This document shows, in pieces, positions 35,901-44,278 of a stretch of DNA of 62,619 nucleotides (its first letter is position 1; each line of letters begins with the position of its first letter). Position numbers and translations under genes: made by a program. The stretch is from Eubacteriales Family XIII. Incertae Sedis bacterium (GTDB lineage Bacteria; Bacillota; Clostridia; Peptostreptococcales; Anaerovoracaceae), in contig JAISTX010000041.1 in NCBI GenBank assembly GCA_031272365.1, forward strand, positions 1 through 62,619, written 5' to 3'. Under the pieces are notes generated by a model. It did no database searches, was not told where the DNA came from, and was given only the letters and a program-made list of their open reading frames with translations.

Positions 35901-38900
35901 AGCTCCAGGGACGCCTCGCGCCCCTCCTCGGAGAACGCCACGTCCAGGCCCGTGTCCTTGCCGTCGAAGTAGACCCGGTAGGTGATGTCCGCGAGGAACG
36001 GCAGCGTCTTCTTCTCGAAATACACCTTTTCATAGACGCCTACGGACACCTGCCGGAGCGCCAGCTCGTCCAGCTCGCCCTGCCCGTACGCGCGCAGCGT
36101 GCCCGCGCCGGGCGCCGATGCCGGCTCGCCGCCCGCGAGCGTCCGCACCCGCACCGTCCAGCGGCTGACCTCCGCGTAGTTGTCGGGGCCCTCCGCATAG
36201 CGCACGGTCTTCCCGGACGGCTCGCCGTCCACCCAGACCTCGTATTTTTCCTCGCCGCCCTCGGCGGACGCCGTCCGGATCGTGTCCTTGTACGCCCCCG
36301 TGCCGTCCTTGCCGAGGACCTTCCCGGCCGCAGGGCCGTCCGCCCCCACGGGGACGAGGCGGACCTCCTCGCAGTCGGCGGGCGCGCCGTCCAGCTTCGT
36401 GTCCACCAGGACCGTCCAGTCGTAGTAAGCAGGCGCCGCGTCCGCTTCCAGGGCCGCCGCCTCCGCGCCTTCGCCGCCGGATGCCGCCGCCTGGCCCAGG
36501 CCGCCCGTGCCGCCCGCGCCGCCCTCGCCGCCCGCGCCATCGCCCGGCGGAAGGGGCACCGCAGCATCGCCGCTTTCCGCAGCCCGCGCGCCGTACGCCG
36601 CATAGAGCACGAGGGGCTCCCCGCGCGGCGTGGCGAAGTCGTAGGCCTCCCCGGCCCCCTCGCCCGCCGCTGGGCCTGGCGCCGTGTACCAGCCCGCAAA
36701 CGCCAGATCCGGGTGGTAGGGGCTGCCCGGCTCCTGCGCGAGGCCGCCGCGCTGCACGGTCTGCGTGAGATAGACGTCCGCGCCGTCCATATAGGTGACC
36801 GAATAACATTCCACCACCGCCTCAGGCCGCTCGCTGTCGACGAAAACGCCAGGCGCCCCCTCGGCGGCCACGCCGGGGATCCGCACGCTGTAGGCGCGTT
36901 CGCCGCCCCCGCCGTCCGTCCATTTCCGCACGTGGCGCTCCGTGAAGGCAGCGCCCTCCGGCGACCAGCCGAGCGTGTACGCCTCCCGCTCGCCGTCCAC
37001 GAGCAGGACGCTCGCGCCCTCCAGGTTTTCGCCGTCGCGCTTCACGGCCACGGACGCTTCGTAGAACACCGCAGCCCCGGACGTCTGCCGCGGGGTCGCT
37101 GCGTACCCGTCCGCGTCCAGCGCCAGCGCCACCCCGGCGTCGGCCCCGTCGATGTAGACTTCATAGGCGTCATCCCCGGTGTCGCCGAGCACCGGCAGGC
37201 TGTACGTCGCCAGGTTCCCGGCGCTGCCCGCCAGGGGGAGGCCGTATTTGGCGGCGCCGCCCTGGCACAGCGTGACGTCCGCGTCCTCCCACAGCTCGTC
37301 GGCAAGGATCCGGACCGTCGCCTTGTAGAACGGCAGGGTGCGCGCGCGCTGCTGCGGGTCCCTGATATCGATCGAAAGGCTGCCGCCGACGCGCCTGCCC
37401 TGCACGTACACCTCGTAGGTGTTCACCGCGCCCCGCCCGGTCCCCCGCAGGATGGGCGCGTGGTAGTTGCCGCCCTCCTCGTCGTAGGGGAGCTCGAGGA
37501 CGGCCGCCCCGTCCACGCCAAGCTCGACCGGCGAGAGGTCCGCGGCCGCGCCGTCGAGGCTCGCGTCTATTGTTATTGTATAAAAATCGAGTTCCGCCTT
37601 TGCTTCTTTCTTCGTGTCCACCGTCAGCGTCACGCCGGTCCCACGCCCGTCCACGTAGACTTCGTATGCGCCGACCTCGACGCCGGGCACGCCGCCCTTC
37701 GCCTGGCCGGAGCAAACATAGACGCCCGCGCCGTCCTCGCGCAGCAACGCGCGCTGCTCGCCGTCCTGCCAGAGCGACACCTCCGCGCCCTCGTAGGGGG
37801 CGTCGTCGAGGCGCGCCGTGACCTGCGCCGGCTTGGGCTCCACCTTCCAGAACGCGTAGAGGGGGGCCGACGCGTCGAGCAGGTTCGCCGCCGCGTCGAC
37901 GCTGCCGTCGGGGGCGATGACCTGGTCGCCCCGCCCGCCTTCCTCCGTGAAGTAGCCGGCGAACACATAGCCGGGGTAGACGGGGATATCGATCGTATGC
38001 AGCGGCTTGACCGCCGTCTGGTTCGCAAACCAGCCCGTATCGTATTTCAGGTAGATGTGCCCGGTGCCCGAGCTCGTGCCCTTCTGGTCGGCCGGGGTCA
38101 GCGCCAGCAGCTCGAAGTCGAAGACCCCAGGTGACCACTGCGCGTAGAGCGTGACGTCGCCCGCCCAGGCCCACGCGCCGCTCTGGGTCGTATAGGCCGA
38201 GCCCTTGGCCGACGCGCCTTTGAGGAAATAGCCGTCGGAATCAATAACACGGCTGCCGCCGCTTTCTGCCGTGAACCAGCCCTCGAACCGCCAGCCTCTA
38301 TGGGCCGGCTTGAAGGCGCGCCCGGCTGCGTCGTTGGGGTTGAGGCCCAGGGTGGCCTCGATCTTGCCGCCCTCCGGCGCGTCCCATTCGGTGGGGTCCG
38401 AGCCGGCCGGCGGGGTCTGGAGCCGGAAAGTGATCGTGTAGGTCTGCGCCGTTTCCCCGGCGCCGTCCTTTTCCCGCGCTGCCGCCTGGCCGCCAGCCGC
38501 GTTTTCCTGCCGATAGCCGGCCTCGACCTTTGCCGACGCGGCGATCCACAGGCTGCCGCCGTCCGCGGACGCGGCCGCTTCGCCGGCCTCGCCGCCGCTG
38601 CCGCCGGCCGCCGCCGCGCTCCTCGTGCCGAAGACGCCTTCGTCCGTGGCGTCCAGCACGCCCTGGGCTTCCGGCTGGCCGGCCTCGCCGTCAAAGGCAG
38701 CCCCCTGCCCGCCGCCGCCCGCAGGGTAGCTCCCGATATGGTGTATCCTGGTGCCTTCGCCCTCCGGCTGGGGGTCGTAGATCTGGATGCCGCCCGCGCC
38801 GCCGGAGCCGCCGCCGCCGCCGCCCGCGCCGCCGGAGCCTACGAGCGGAGCCGCGCCGCCTGCGCCGCCCGCGCCGCCGCCGCCGCCGCCCGCCGCGTGG

Positions 38901-40339
38901 ATGTCAAAGCTCGCCCAGCCCGTCCAGGCGACTTCCTCGTGCGTGGCGCCCTCCCCGGGGGCGCCGCCCTGCCCCGCCGCGCCGCCGGGGCCGCCGGCCC
39001 CGCGCACCAGGACTTCGTCGCACACATAGACCGCGCCCGCCGCCATGGACGCCGTGCCGCTTTTCCCGTCGCGCCCGCGCGTGCCGTTTGCGGAGGCCGG
39101 CGTGACGCTTTCCGCACCGGCGCCAACATAGGCACCCAGGGTGGAGCCTGCGGTTTCCAGGCCGCCGAGGCCGCCCGCGCCGCCATCCGTCCCGATGCCG
39201 GCCCCGCCGCCGCCGCCGCCGTTGCCGCCGGCCCCGCCTGCGCCGCCGCCCACGGCGAAGTCTGTGCCGTAGGCCTCCCCCGAGGCCTGCCGCACATCGG
39301 CTTCAATCCGGCCCTCCAATCCGTCCGCGGCGTCCGCGCCCGCACGGGCCTGGTCGCCGCCATTGTCCACGCTCCTGCCGCTGCCGCCGCGAAGGTCGAG
39401 CGTGCCGCTCCCGTACAGGGCGAGCGCGTCGCCCGCGCGGTTGAGGATCGCGGCCTTGCCCGCGCCGGCCGCGGTCGTCCCGCCGATGACGGTGAGCGTG
39501 CAGCCTTCGGGGATATAGAGCGCGGCGGGGCTGTCCCCGTCGGTATCGCGGGACACGACCAGCCCGTTGGTGCCGGCCGCCGTGCCGTCGATGGTCACGT
39601 CCTGCGTGATGGTGTAAACCTTTCCGGCTGACAGCTCTTTGCCTACGTCCGAGGCGGTGAGCACCGTCGCCTGCGCCAGCTCCGCCGGCAGGTCCGTGAT
39701 GACGTAGCGCGAGAAATGCGTCGTGGTGAAGGAGATCGTGCCTGCGTCCACGGAGGACGCGATCGGCGTCGGGGCCCCGTCGCCCTCGATGCGCCATACC
39801 GCCGTGTGCCGGCCGCTCATGCCCGCGGGCACGCCCAGCGTGACCATGGCCTCGCCTTCCGGCTGCACCGCTTCCCCGGTCATCCGGTCGCGCAGCGTGA
39901 TGTCCAGCGGGAGCGCGACCATCGTCTCGTACGTCAGCGCGGCGTCGAGCGCCGCGATCTCCTCCAGCGCCTCCTGCGGGATGACGTCGCGGTCTTTCGC
40001 CTTGGTGCCAAGGCTCCCCTTGACCGGCAAGTCGAGCACCGCGGGGCCCTCCGATTCGAGCATCCGGTAGAACAGGTTCCCCTCGGAGGCGCGCACCGCC
40101 GCCCGGCGGCCGCCCGCCCCGTCCAAGACGTCCATCGGCTTCAGTTCGAGCCGCGCCCCCTTAGGGATCGCGCCCGCCGCCGAGCCCGCATCCGCGTCCG
40201 ACACCGACGCGGAAACCGCCGTCTGGCGGTACCGCCAGGCGTCCGCGCCGTATTCGGTGAAGAGCATTGCTGCGGTGATCAGGATCGCCATCCATAGAAC
40301 TGCAAGGGACAACTGATTTCGAATATTGGATTCTAACAC
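32966..40339 (-). CDS. Second giant surface protein, glycine-rich with about a dozen Listeria-Bacteroides repeats
   Basis: A 2,457-aa protein. An N-terminal hydrophobic segment (SLAVLWMAILITAAMLF) acts as signal or anchor. A region with short beta-helix-like stretches and long Gly/Ala-rich runs (about 370-620) follows. The remainder carries about twelve InlB B-type repeats ending in LYAKW/LYAQW/LYAGW, interspersed with Ala/Glu/Gly-rich linkers. No LPXTG or C-terminal membrane helix is seen; the C-terminus is a short repeat of LQAFPE-type units. The start is GTG at 40339, preceded by ATATGGGGGT nine bases upstream, the same decamer found before the first giant gene. A TATCCT box is at 40370-40365. 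Likely function is surface adhesion or matrix formation. Confidence 0.85.
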   Translation of the reverse strand: MLESNIRNQLSLAVLWMAILITAAMLFTEYGADAWRYRQTAVSASVSDADAGSAAGAIPKGARLELKPMDVLDGAGGRRAAVRASEGNLFYRMLESEGPAVLDLPVKGSLGTKAKDRDVIPQEALEEIAALDAALTYETMVALPLDITLRDRMTGEAVQPEGEAMVTLGVPAGMSGRHTAVWRIEGDGAPTPIASSVDAGTISFTTTHFSRYVITDLPAELAQATVLTASDVGKELSAGKVYTITQDVTIDGTAAGTNGLVVSRDTDGDSPAALYIPEGCTLTVIGGTTAAGAGKAAILNRAGDALALYGSGTLDLRGGSGRSVDNGGDQARAGADAADGLEGRIEADVRQASGEAYGTDFAVGGGAGGAGGNGGGGGGAGIGTDGGAGGLGGLETAGSTLGAYVGAGAESVTPASANGTRGRDGKSGTASMAAGAVYVCDEVLVRGAGGPGGAAGQGGAPGEGATHEEVAWTGWASFDIHAAGGGGGGAGGAGGAAPLVGSGGAGGGGGGSGGAGGIQIYDPQPEGEGTRIHHIGSYPAGGGGQGAAFDGEAGQPEAQGVLDATDEGVFGTRSAAAAGGSGGEAGEAAASADGGSLWIAASAKVEAGYRQENAAGGQAAAREKDGAGETAQTYTITFRLQTPPAGSDPTEWDAPEGGKIEATLGLNPNDAAGRAFKPAHRGWRFEGWFTAESGGSRVIDSDGYFLKGASAKGSAYTTQSGAWAWAGDVTLYAQWSPGVFDFELLALTPADQKGTSSGTGHIYLKYDTGWFANQTAVKPLHTIDIPVYPGYVFAGYFTEEGGRGDQVIAPDGSVDAAANLLDASAPLYAFWKVEPKPAQVTARLDDAPYEGAEVSLWQDGEQRALLREDGAGVYVCSGQAKGGVPGVEVGAYEVYVDGRGTGVTLTVDTKKEAKAELDFYTITIDASLDGAAADLSPVELGVDGAAVLELPYDEEGGNYHAPILRGTGRGAVNTYEVYVQGRRVGGSLSIDIRDPQQRARTLPFYKATVRILADELWEDADVTLCQGGAAKYGLPLAGSAGNLATYSLPVLGDTGDDAYEVYIDGADAGVALALDADGYAATPRQTSGAAVFYEASVAVKRDGENLEGASVLLVDGEREAYTLGWSPEGAAFTERHVRKWTDGGGGERAYSVRIPGVAAEGAPGVFVDSERPEAVVECYSVTYMDGADVYLTQTVQRGGLAQEPGSPYHPDLAFAGWYTAPGPAAGEGAGEAYDFATPRGEPLVLYAAYGARAAESGDAAVPLPPGDGAGGEGGAGGTGGLGQAAASGGEGAEAAALEADAAPAYYDWTVLVDTKLDGAPADCEEVRLVPVGADGPAAGKVLGKDGTGAYKDTIRTASAEGGEEKYEVWVDGEPSGKTVRYAEGPDNYAEVSRWTVRVRTLAGGEPASAPGAGTLRAYGQGELDELALRQVSVGVYEKVYFEKKTLPFLADITYRVYFDGKDTGLDVAFSEEGREASLELELPAAPDDRVRSGAAPGGQGAEDAAGGARDARDAGGTAGENAGGGEDAGGTAGEGAGDAGESGTGAADAPRKATVTFETGGHGAYTPSERIVAVGKPLAADARSLDPGADEAYDFGGWYQDAACTQGYLWDVEEDPVRGDMTLYAKWTIKRHEVLFDMGAAGPGEGGAAAAETQTVNHGGLAARPQADPTAAGLVFTGWYKDGACTAPWDFSADTVTDATTIYAGWAEDADALPAEDPAPDAEAPAVTLNAGWPGALFAVRFEMNGHGAQIEPIYAYAGEALDAPVPVPHETGWTFGGWYTDKACSAESRWTFGDGGFRMPSGDLTLYAKWAVNTWGVDYLPNGHGGGSIFDVLEDVPFGTRLREPIKDPADDEYLFLGWYKDPSCAPGTEWVFADDTTPDRDLKLYAGWRAKDAVEVKYDLNGQEGRVPSTWLVPGQTIPAPAAPSAPGYAFGGWFKDKSCSDSKVWNFESEKVPEGGVTLYAKWVSMEVPLEAPAEGATEASAEGLAEAPVEAPEAEGQAEAPVAAPEAEAMAAARVQMQTALLLPEPVPRVASSMPEAYTVHYDGNGHGEAPADKTALSGLPMPAAPSPDPTEEGWVFTGWYKDQTCTVPWDFKNDVTPELPGTGKVVVCFAGWAPEGSGFVRFNLNGHGEGDAPATQAVPAGGWAEEPVPAPHEDGWTFTGWHTGWRTDVAAAWDFSANTMSDPARTITLYAGWELNRYKVYYDLQGRGVGTEPINPTITFGEAVARPAGDPVAAGWVFMGWYQDPSCSDGAEWVFKDGTYGAGGTGGVPGTMPAHDLRLYAKWRSTSAHAVTFVAGGAAETPPEQYLSVGDWVSEPVPAPVATAEGYTFSGWYRSETFEEASQWNFLVNRMPDADLTLYALFQSASGEPLQSGAPNGEAQASLALPVSFGWEDVPRYSGAGDVLQKGSSAAAGPEPLEIPGFPELQAFPVLQAFPELQAFPGPGLSDISARR
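33002..33061. repeat. 18-bp in-frame tandem repeat at the end of the second giant gene
   Basis: GGGAACGCCTGAAGCTCC-type units recur three times with one or two changes, then a diverged copy. They encode LQAFPE/V repeats at the extreme C-terminus of the surface protein and lie just beyond the flavin-reductase stop. Such an array could change length by slippage without shifting the frame. Confidence 0.8.
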
Positions 40340-40426
40340 GTATTACGCACCCCCATATGGGAAAAGGATACCTATTCCCGGCGGAAAAAAACAGGCGGGG
40401 GTTGACCACTTTTTTTGTGGTTCAGT

Positions 40427-42325
40427 TTACTTTTTTTTGGACCATTCTTGGATCTTTTCGAGGAACGCCGGCCCGTACCGCGCGCATTTTGCCTGCCCGA
40501 CGCCGGCCACAGACAGAAATTCCTCCTCGTTTTGCGGCAGCACGCGGCACATATCGATGAGCGCGGCGTCCGGGAAGACCACGAAGGCCGGGATATCCGC
40601 CTCCTCGGCGAGCTCACGCCGCAGCGTGCGCAGGAGTTCAAACAGCTCTTCGGAATACGGCGCGCCTTCGCGCGACGCCGTGCCCGCGCCTGCCGCAGCG
40701 CCGCGCCCCTTTGGGCGTTTCGCGCCCGCCTCCGCCCTCTCTGACTTCTCCTCCCGTTTCGGCACGCGCACCACGTAGCGGAAACCCGCCTCCTTCGCGC
40801 GCCCCGCTTCGCCCCCGATCGTCACGACCGGGTACCGGTCGGCCGACACCTCGATCAGCCCGTCCTGCTCCATCGCGTCGAGCAGGTCTATGATCTTCCG
40901 CTGCGGCAGCTCCGACAGCAGCCCGAACGTCTTGAGCCCGGCGAGCCCCGCGCGCCGCACCTTCTCGTTGCCCGCGCCCGCGAGCACGTCCGCGACCATC
41001 GTCTTGCCGAATGGCCACCCGCGCGCGCAGATCTGGTGCACGCAGTTGAGCGCCGCCCGCGCCCACGCCGTCGCGTCCGTCTCCTCGAACGAGAGGCAGC
41101 AGTTGCCGCAGTTGTCGCACCGCGCATCCCCCCGCTCCCCGAAATACGAGAGGATATACCGCCGCAGGCACGCCTCGGTCTTCGCGTAGTACGCCATGTC
41201 CCGCAGCAGCCGCATGTCCTTCTCCAGCACCGCATCCCGCTCTGCCGCCGAGAGCTCCGCGTTCTCCTCCGCCCCGCGCTCGATGAGGAACCGCTGCGTC
41301 TGCCAGTCGGCCGCGCTGTAGAACAGGTAGCACGCCGCCGGCGCCCCGTCGCGCCCCGCGCGCCCGGCCTCCTGGTAGTAAGCCTCCACGCTCTTGGGCA
41401 TGTTGTAGTGCACGACCCACCGCACGTCCGGCTTGTCGATCCCCATCCCGAACGCGTTCGTCGCGACCATCACCTGCGCGCGGTCGTACAGGAAATCCTC
41501 CTGGTTCCCGTGCCGCTCCGCGTCCAGGAGCCCCGCGTGGTAGCGCACCGCCGCAACGCCCTTTTTCAGCAGCGCCCCGTGCACCGCCTCGACCGTCTTG
41601 CGCGTCGCGCAGTAGACGATCCCGCTGCGCCCGCCAGCCCCCTCTTTTTTCAATAACGAAAGCAGCTCCCGCTCCTTGCTTTGCGGCTTGCGCACCTCGA
41701 AGTAGAGGTTCGGCCGGTTGAAGCCGGAGATGACGATCAGGGGGTCTTTCAGGCCGAGTGCCCGGATGATGTCCTCGCGCACGCGCAGCGTGGCCGTCGC
41801 CGTGAAGGCGGACACGGCCGGCCGCCGGGGCATCTGTGCGATGAAGTCTGCAATCTTCAGGTACGAAGGCCGGAAGTTTTGCCCCCACTGCGAGATGCAG
41901 TGCGCCTCGTCCACCGCGACGAGCGACACGTCGAGGCTTTTGGCGAGCTCCAGGAAGGGCGCCGTGTCGAGCCGCTCCGGCGCGACGTACAGCAGCCGGT
42001 ACGCCCCCGCCGCCGCCGCGCGCACGGTCTCGCCGAAAGCGCCCGCGTCCAGGCTGCTGTTCAGGAAGGCCGCCGGGATGCCCGCCTCCCGCAGCGACCG
42101 CACCTGGTCCGCCATGAGCGAGATGAGCGGCGAGACCACGACCGCCACGCCGGGCATCCGGAGCGCGGGCAGCTGGTAGCACACCGACTTCCCGCCGCCC
42201 GTGGGCATGATGGCCACCGCGTCCCGCCCCGCCAGCAGCGCGCCGATCACCTCCGCCTGCCCCTCGCGGAAGGCGTCGTATCCAAAATGCTTTTTCAGGA
42301 GGTCAAGGCCTACTTGCGTTTCCAT
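40427..42325 (-). CDS. recQ: ATP-dependent DNA helicase RecQ
   Basis: A 632-aa 3'-5' helicase acting in recombination and fork repair. It has the DEAH-type helicase core (MPTGGGKSVCYQLPAL; VDEAHCISQWGQNFRPSYL), helicase C motifs (ATNAFGMGIDKPDVRWVVH; YQEAGRAGRDG), the zinc-binding RQC cysteines (CLRRY...CDNCGNC) and a C-terminal HRDC domain (FVVFPDAALIDMC...FLSVAGVG). The start is ambiguous: ATG 42325 (METQVGLDL) fits the family; ATG 42331 is two codons upstream and five bases after TAATAT. Neither has a Shine-Dalgarno. It is divergent from a small orphan gene. Confidence 0.95.
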   Translation of the reverse strand: METQVGLDLLKKHFGYDAFREGQAEVIGALLAGRDAVAIMPTGGGKSVCYQLPALRMPGVAVVVSPLISLMADQVRSLREAGIPAAFLNSSLDAGAFGETVRAAAAGAYRLLYVAPERLDTAPFLELAKSLDVSLVAVDEAHCISQWGQNFRPSYLKIADFIAQMPRRPAVSAFTATATLRVREDIIRALGLKDPLIVISGFNRPNLYFEVRKPQSKERELLSLLKKEGAGGRSGIVYCATRKTVEAVHGALLKKGVAAVRYHAGLLDAERHGNQEDFLYDRAQVMVATNAFGMGIDKPDVRWVVHYNMPKSVEAYYQEAGRAGRDGAPAACYLFYSAADWQTQRFLIERGAEENAELSAAERDAVLEKDMRLLRDMAYYAKTEACLRRYILSYFGERGDARCDNCGNCCLSFEETDATAWARAALNCVHQICARGWPFGKTMVADVLAGAGNEKVRRAGLAGLKTFGLLSELPQRKIIDLLDAMEQDGLIEVSADRYPVVTIGGEAGRAKEAGFRYVVRVPKREEKSERAEAGAKRPKGRGAAAGAGTASREGAPYSEELFELLRTLRRELAEEADIPAFVVFPDAALIDMCRVLPQNEEEFLSVAGVGQAKCARYGPAFLEKIQEWSKKK

Positions 42326-42387
42326 ATTCATATTCCATATTATTCCATATTTTCGCGCCCCTGTCAAGCCCCCGTGTGGGTCACATA

Positions 42388-42396
42388 TGGTATACT
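42388..42396 (+). promoter_or_regulatory. Extended -10 promoter of the small gene at 42404 (leaderless type)
   Basis: TGG-TATACT within ATATGGTATACT, seven bases before the ATG. No -35 match. Confidence 0.65.
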
Positions 42397-42403
42397 TATA
42401 TAT

Positions 42404-42634
42404 ATGAAGAAAGAATACGAAATGATACGCGAGATTTTCAATAATTGTTCCGGGAACCAGATGCGCGACGTGGACATCCGCACCGTGGAGACGGACGATG
42501 TCGAGGAGTTTGTCCGCATCTATTTGGACGATCCCGAGGCGGTCGTCGAGCGGCAGGTGTCCCGCGACGGGGCGGTCGTGTTCGAGGTGGAGAAGGCCGG
42601 CCTGCGGCAGCGCTTCAGCTTCACGGAAGCATAG
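42404..42634 (+). CDS. Small protein of unknown function
   Basis: A 76-aa acidic protein (MKKEYEMIREIFNNC...) with no membrane segment. The pattern MRDVDIRTVETDDVEEFVR and FEVEKAGLRQRFSF suggests a small alpha/beta fold. I do not recognise it. Support for a real gene is the leaderless promoter placed seven bases upstream, GC-rich third positions and its position 26 bp before the flavodoxin gene, with which it probably shares a transcript. Confidence 0.6.
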   Translation: MKKEYEMIREIFNNCSGNQMRDVDIRTVETDDVEEFVRIYLDDPEAVVERQVSRDGAVVFEVEKAGLRQRFSFTEA

Positions 42635-42660
42635 TGGAGAAAAAACGGAGGTTTTGAATC

Positions 42661-43095
42661 ATGGCAAAAGCGGTTCTATTTTATTCGCTGGGCGGCACCA
42701 CGCGCAAATACTGCGAGGGCCTGGCGCAGTCGACGGGATCGGACCTCATCGAGGTTTTCGAGAAGAAGCAGCGCAGCAAGCTCTCGGCCTTCCTGCCCGG
42801 CTGCATCCAGGCGGCCGGCGGCAAGGCCTCGGAGATCGTCCCGCCGGACGCGGACATTTCGCAATACGACGACATCTACATCGCCGGGCCGATCTGGGGG
42901 GGCAACCCCGCGCCGGCCGTGAACGCGATCATCGGCCTGCTCCCCGCCGGGAGGCGCGTCATCCTCATCGTCGTCTCGGGGCGCGGCGGCTACACGGCGC
43001 AGCGGGCGGTGAACGCGATCGAGGCGCGCGGCTGCCAGGTCCAAGGGGTCGTCAGCCCGTCCACAAAGGAAGTCCTGGAGATGCAGAAGGGATAG
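42661..43095 (+). CDS. Flavodoxin family protein
   Basis: A 144-aa protein with the flavodoxin-like fold: VLFYSLGGTTRKYCEGLA is the phosphate loop (here GGTTRK rather than the usual S/T-G-N-T), DDIYIAGPIWGGNPAP is the second flavin loop, and VVSGRGGYTA the third. It would bind FMN and carry electrons. GGAGG lies nine bases before the ATG. It converges with the GIY-YIG gene with a 3-bp gap. Confidence 0.85.
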   Translation: MAKAVLFYSLGGTTRKYCEGLAQSTGSDLIEVFEKKQRSKLSAFLPGCIQAAGGKASEIVPPDADISQYDDIYIAGPIWGGNPAPAVNAIIGLLPAGRRVILIVVSGRGGYTAQRAVNAIEARGCQVQGVVSPSTKEVLEMQKG

Positions 43096-43098
43096 CGC

Positions 43099-43359
43099 TC
43101 AGCGCCCTGCGCAGGCCCGGATCAGCCGCAGCTTTTCCCCCCGCGTCATGCGTTTGATCTCGGCCTCGCGCTTCATGGCAAGGGGCTTCGTGGCGTAGCC
43201 CTCGGTATGGACAAGCCGCACGGGCAGTCGGCTGCGCGTGTATTTGGCGCCCTTCCCGGCGTTGTGCGTAGCGATGCGCCGCTCCGGATCCGTCGTATAG
43301 CCGGCGTAGAGCGAGCCGTCCGCGCATTCGGCGATGTAGACAAAATGCTGCCCGTCCAT
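43099..43359 (-). CDS. GIY-YIG domain protein (UPF0213-like)
   Basis: An 86-aa stand-alone GIY-YIG nuclease-fold protein: FVYIAECADGSLYAGYTTD contains the split GIY-YIG signature (VYI...YAGYT), followed by RRIATHN and KREAEIKRMTR with the conserved Arg and Glu. The cellular role of this small family is unclear. ATG 43359 fits the family start and lies seven bases after TATGAT preceded by TGA; the longer frame to 43473 has no signals. Confidence 0.88.
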   Translation of the reverse strand: MDGQHFVYIAECADGSLYAGYTTDPERRIATHNAGKGAKYTRSRLPVRLVHTEGYATKPLAMKREAEIKRMTRGEKLRLIRACAGR

Positions 43360-43366
43360 TATTGTT

Positions 43367-43375
43367 ATCATATCA
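43367..43375 (-). promoter_or_regulatory. Extended -10 promoter of the GIY-YIG gene (leaderless type)
   Basis: TGA-TATGAT on the minus strand, seven bases before the ATG. No Shine-Dalgarno is present. Confidence 0.6.
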
Positions 43376-43398
43376 TAAAATTTTTTTCTAAAATCGGC

Positions 43399-43429
43399 TT
43401 GACTCTCCCGCTGGGGGAGATTGTAGAGT
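43399..43429 (+). promoter_or_regulatory. MerR-type promoter/operator with 19-bp spacer
   Basis: TTGACT (43399-43404) and TAGAGT (43424-43429) are separated by exactly 19 bp. The spacer contains the dyad CTCCC-GCT-GGGAG (CTCCCGCTGGGGGAG with one extra G). Over-long spacers with a central dyad are the hallmark of MerR-family activation, so the following gene is probably autoregulated. Confidence 0.85.
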
Positions 43430-43467
43430 GATGATATCAGCACAGTCTGGAAGGAGGAATCGGCGAA

Positions 43468-44277
43468 ATGCACCGCATCGGAGAATTTTCAAAACTCGGG
43501 AAAGTGACCGTGAAAACGATCCGCTACTACGACGAGGTCGGGCTTTTGGTACCGGCACGGACGGATGAGTGGACGGGGTACCGGTACTACGAGACCGGGC
43601 AGCTTTTCCGGTTGCAGGAGATTCTCGCGCTGCGGCAGATGGGGTTTTCCATCCCCGAGATCGCGGCCGTCATCGGTGGCCAAGGTGACGACGGGATCGT
43701 GGAGAGGCGGAAATCCGAGCTGGAGGAGGAGCTGCATTCGCTCGAGGACCGGCTGACCAGGCTGCACCACTACATCTCACAGAAGAAGGAGGGTATCGAT
43801 ATGAGTTATCAGGTTGTTGTGAAAGAAGTCCCGGCGTGCACGGTGTTTTCGTACCGGACGGTCGTCCCCGCGTACGGGGATCTGATGTCGCTGATGCCGG
43901 AGGTCGGCGCGAAGGTGGCGGCGGCGAACCCGGGCGTCAAATGCGCGGACCCGGAGTACTGCTTCATCGTCTACCATGACGGGGAGTACCGCGAGAAGGA
44001 CATCGACATCGAGATCTGCCAGGCGGTGACGTCGCGCGGCAAGGACGCGGACGGCGTGGTGTTCAAGGAGATGCCGGCGGCGTCGGTGGCGTCCGTCTAC
44101 CACAAGGGGCCGTACGAGCAGCTCGGCGCGGCGTACGCGGCGCTCACGGCGTGGGTCGGCGCCAACGGGTACAAGCCCGCGGGCGAGCCGCGCGAAAGCT
44201 ACATCGACGGCATCTGGAACAAGGACAGCGCGGAGGAGTGGCTGACGGAGATCCAGTTCCCGGTGGTGAAGGCGTAA
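43468..44277 (+). CDS. MerR-family regulator with GyrI-like effector-binding domain
   Basis: A 269-aa transcription factor. The N-terminal MerR helix-turn-helix (IGEFSKLGKVTVKTIRYYDE; GYRYYETGQLFRLQEIL) is followed by a dimerisation helix (about 85-110) and a GyrI/BmrR-like ligand-binding domain (YQVVVKEVPACTVFSYR...; YIDGIWNKD near the end). Such proteins sense hydrophobic or cationic drugs and activate transcription by twisting the promoter. AGGAGG lies ten bases before the ATG. No transporter target is adjacent, so it may regulate itself or distant genes. Its stop is one base from the end of the convergent acyl-CoA synthetase gene. Confidence 0.92.
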   Translation: MHRIGEFSKLGKVTVKTIRYYDEVGLLVPARTDEWTGYRYYETGQLFRLQEILALRQMGFSIPEIAAVIGGQGDDGIVERRKSELEEELHSLEDRLTRLHHYISQKKEGIDMSYQVVVKEVPACTVFSYRTVVPAYGDLMSLMPEVGAKVAAANPGVKCADPEYCFIVYHDGEYREKDIDIEICQAVTSRGKDADGVVFKEMPAASVASVYHKGPYEQLGAAYAALTAWVGANGYKPAGEPRESYIDGIWNKDSAEEWLTEIQFPVVKA

Positions 44278-44278
44278 G

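Noticed and set aside
35654..38134. Plus-strand open frame opposite the second giant surface-protein gene
   Set aside because: Composition is that of an antisense shadow of repeat-coding DNA.
38290..39370. Collagen-like domain in the Gly-rich part of the second giant protein
   Set aside because: Glycines occur as GGAGG-type runs without a sustained Gly-X-Y period.
40405..40440. Terminator downstream of recQ
   Set aside because: CCAC-T7-GTGG pairs only four bases around a T loop; too weak to call.
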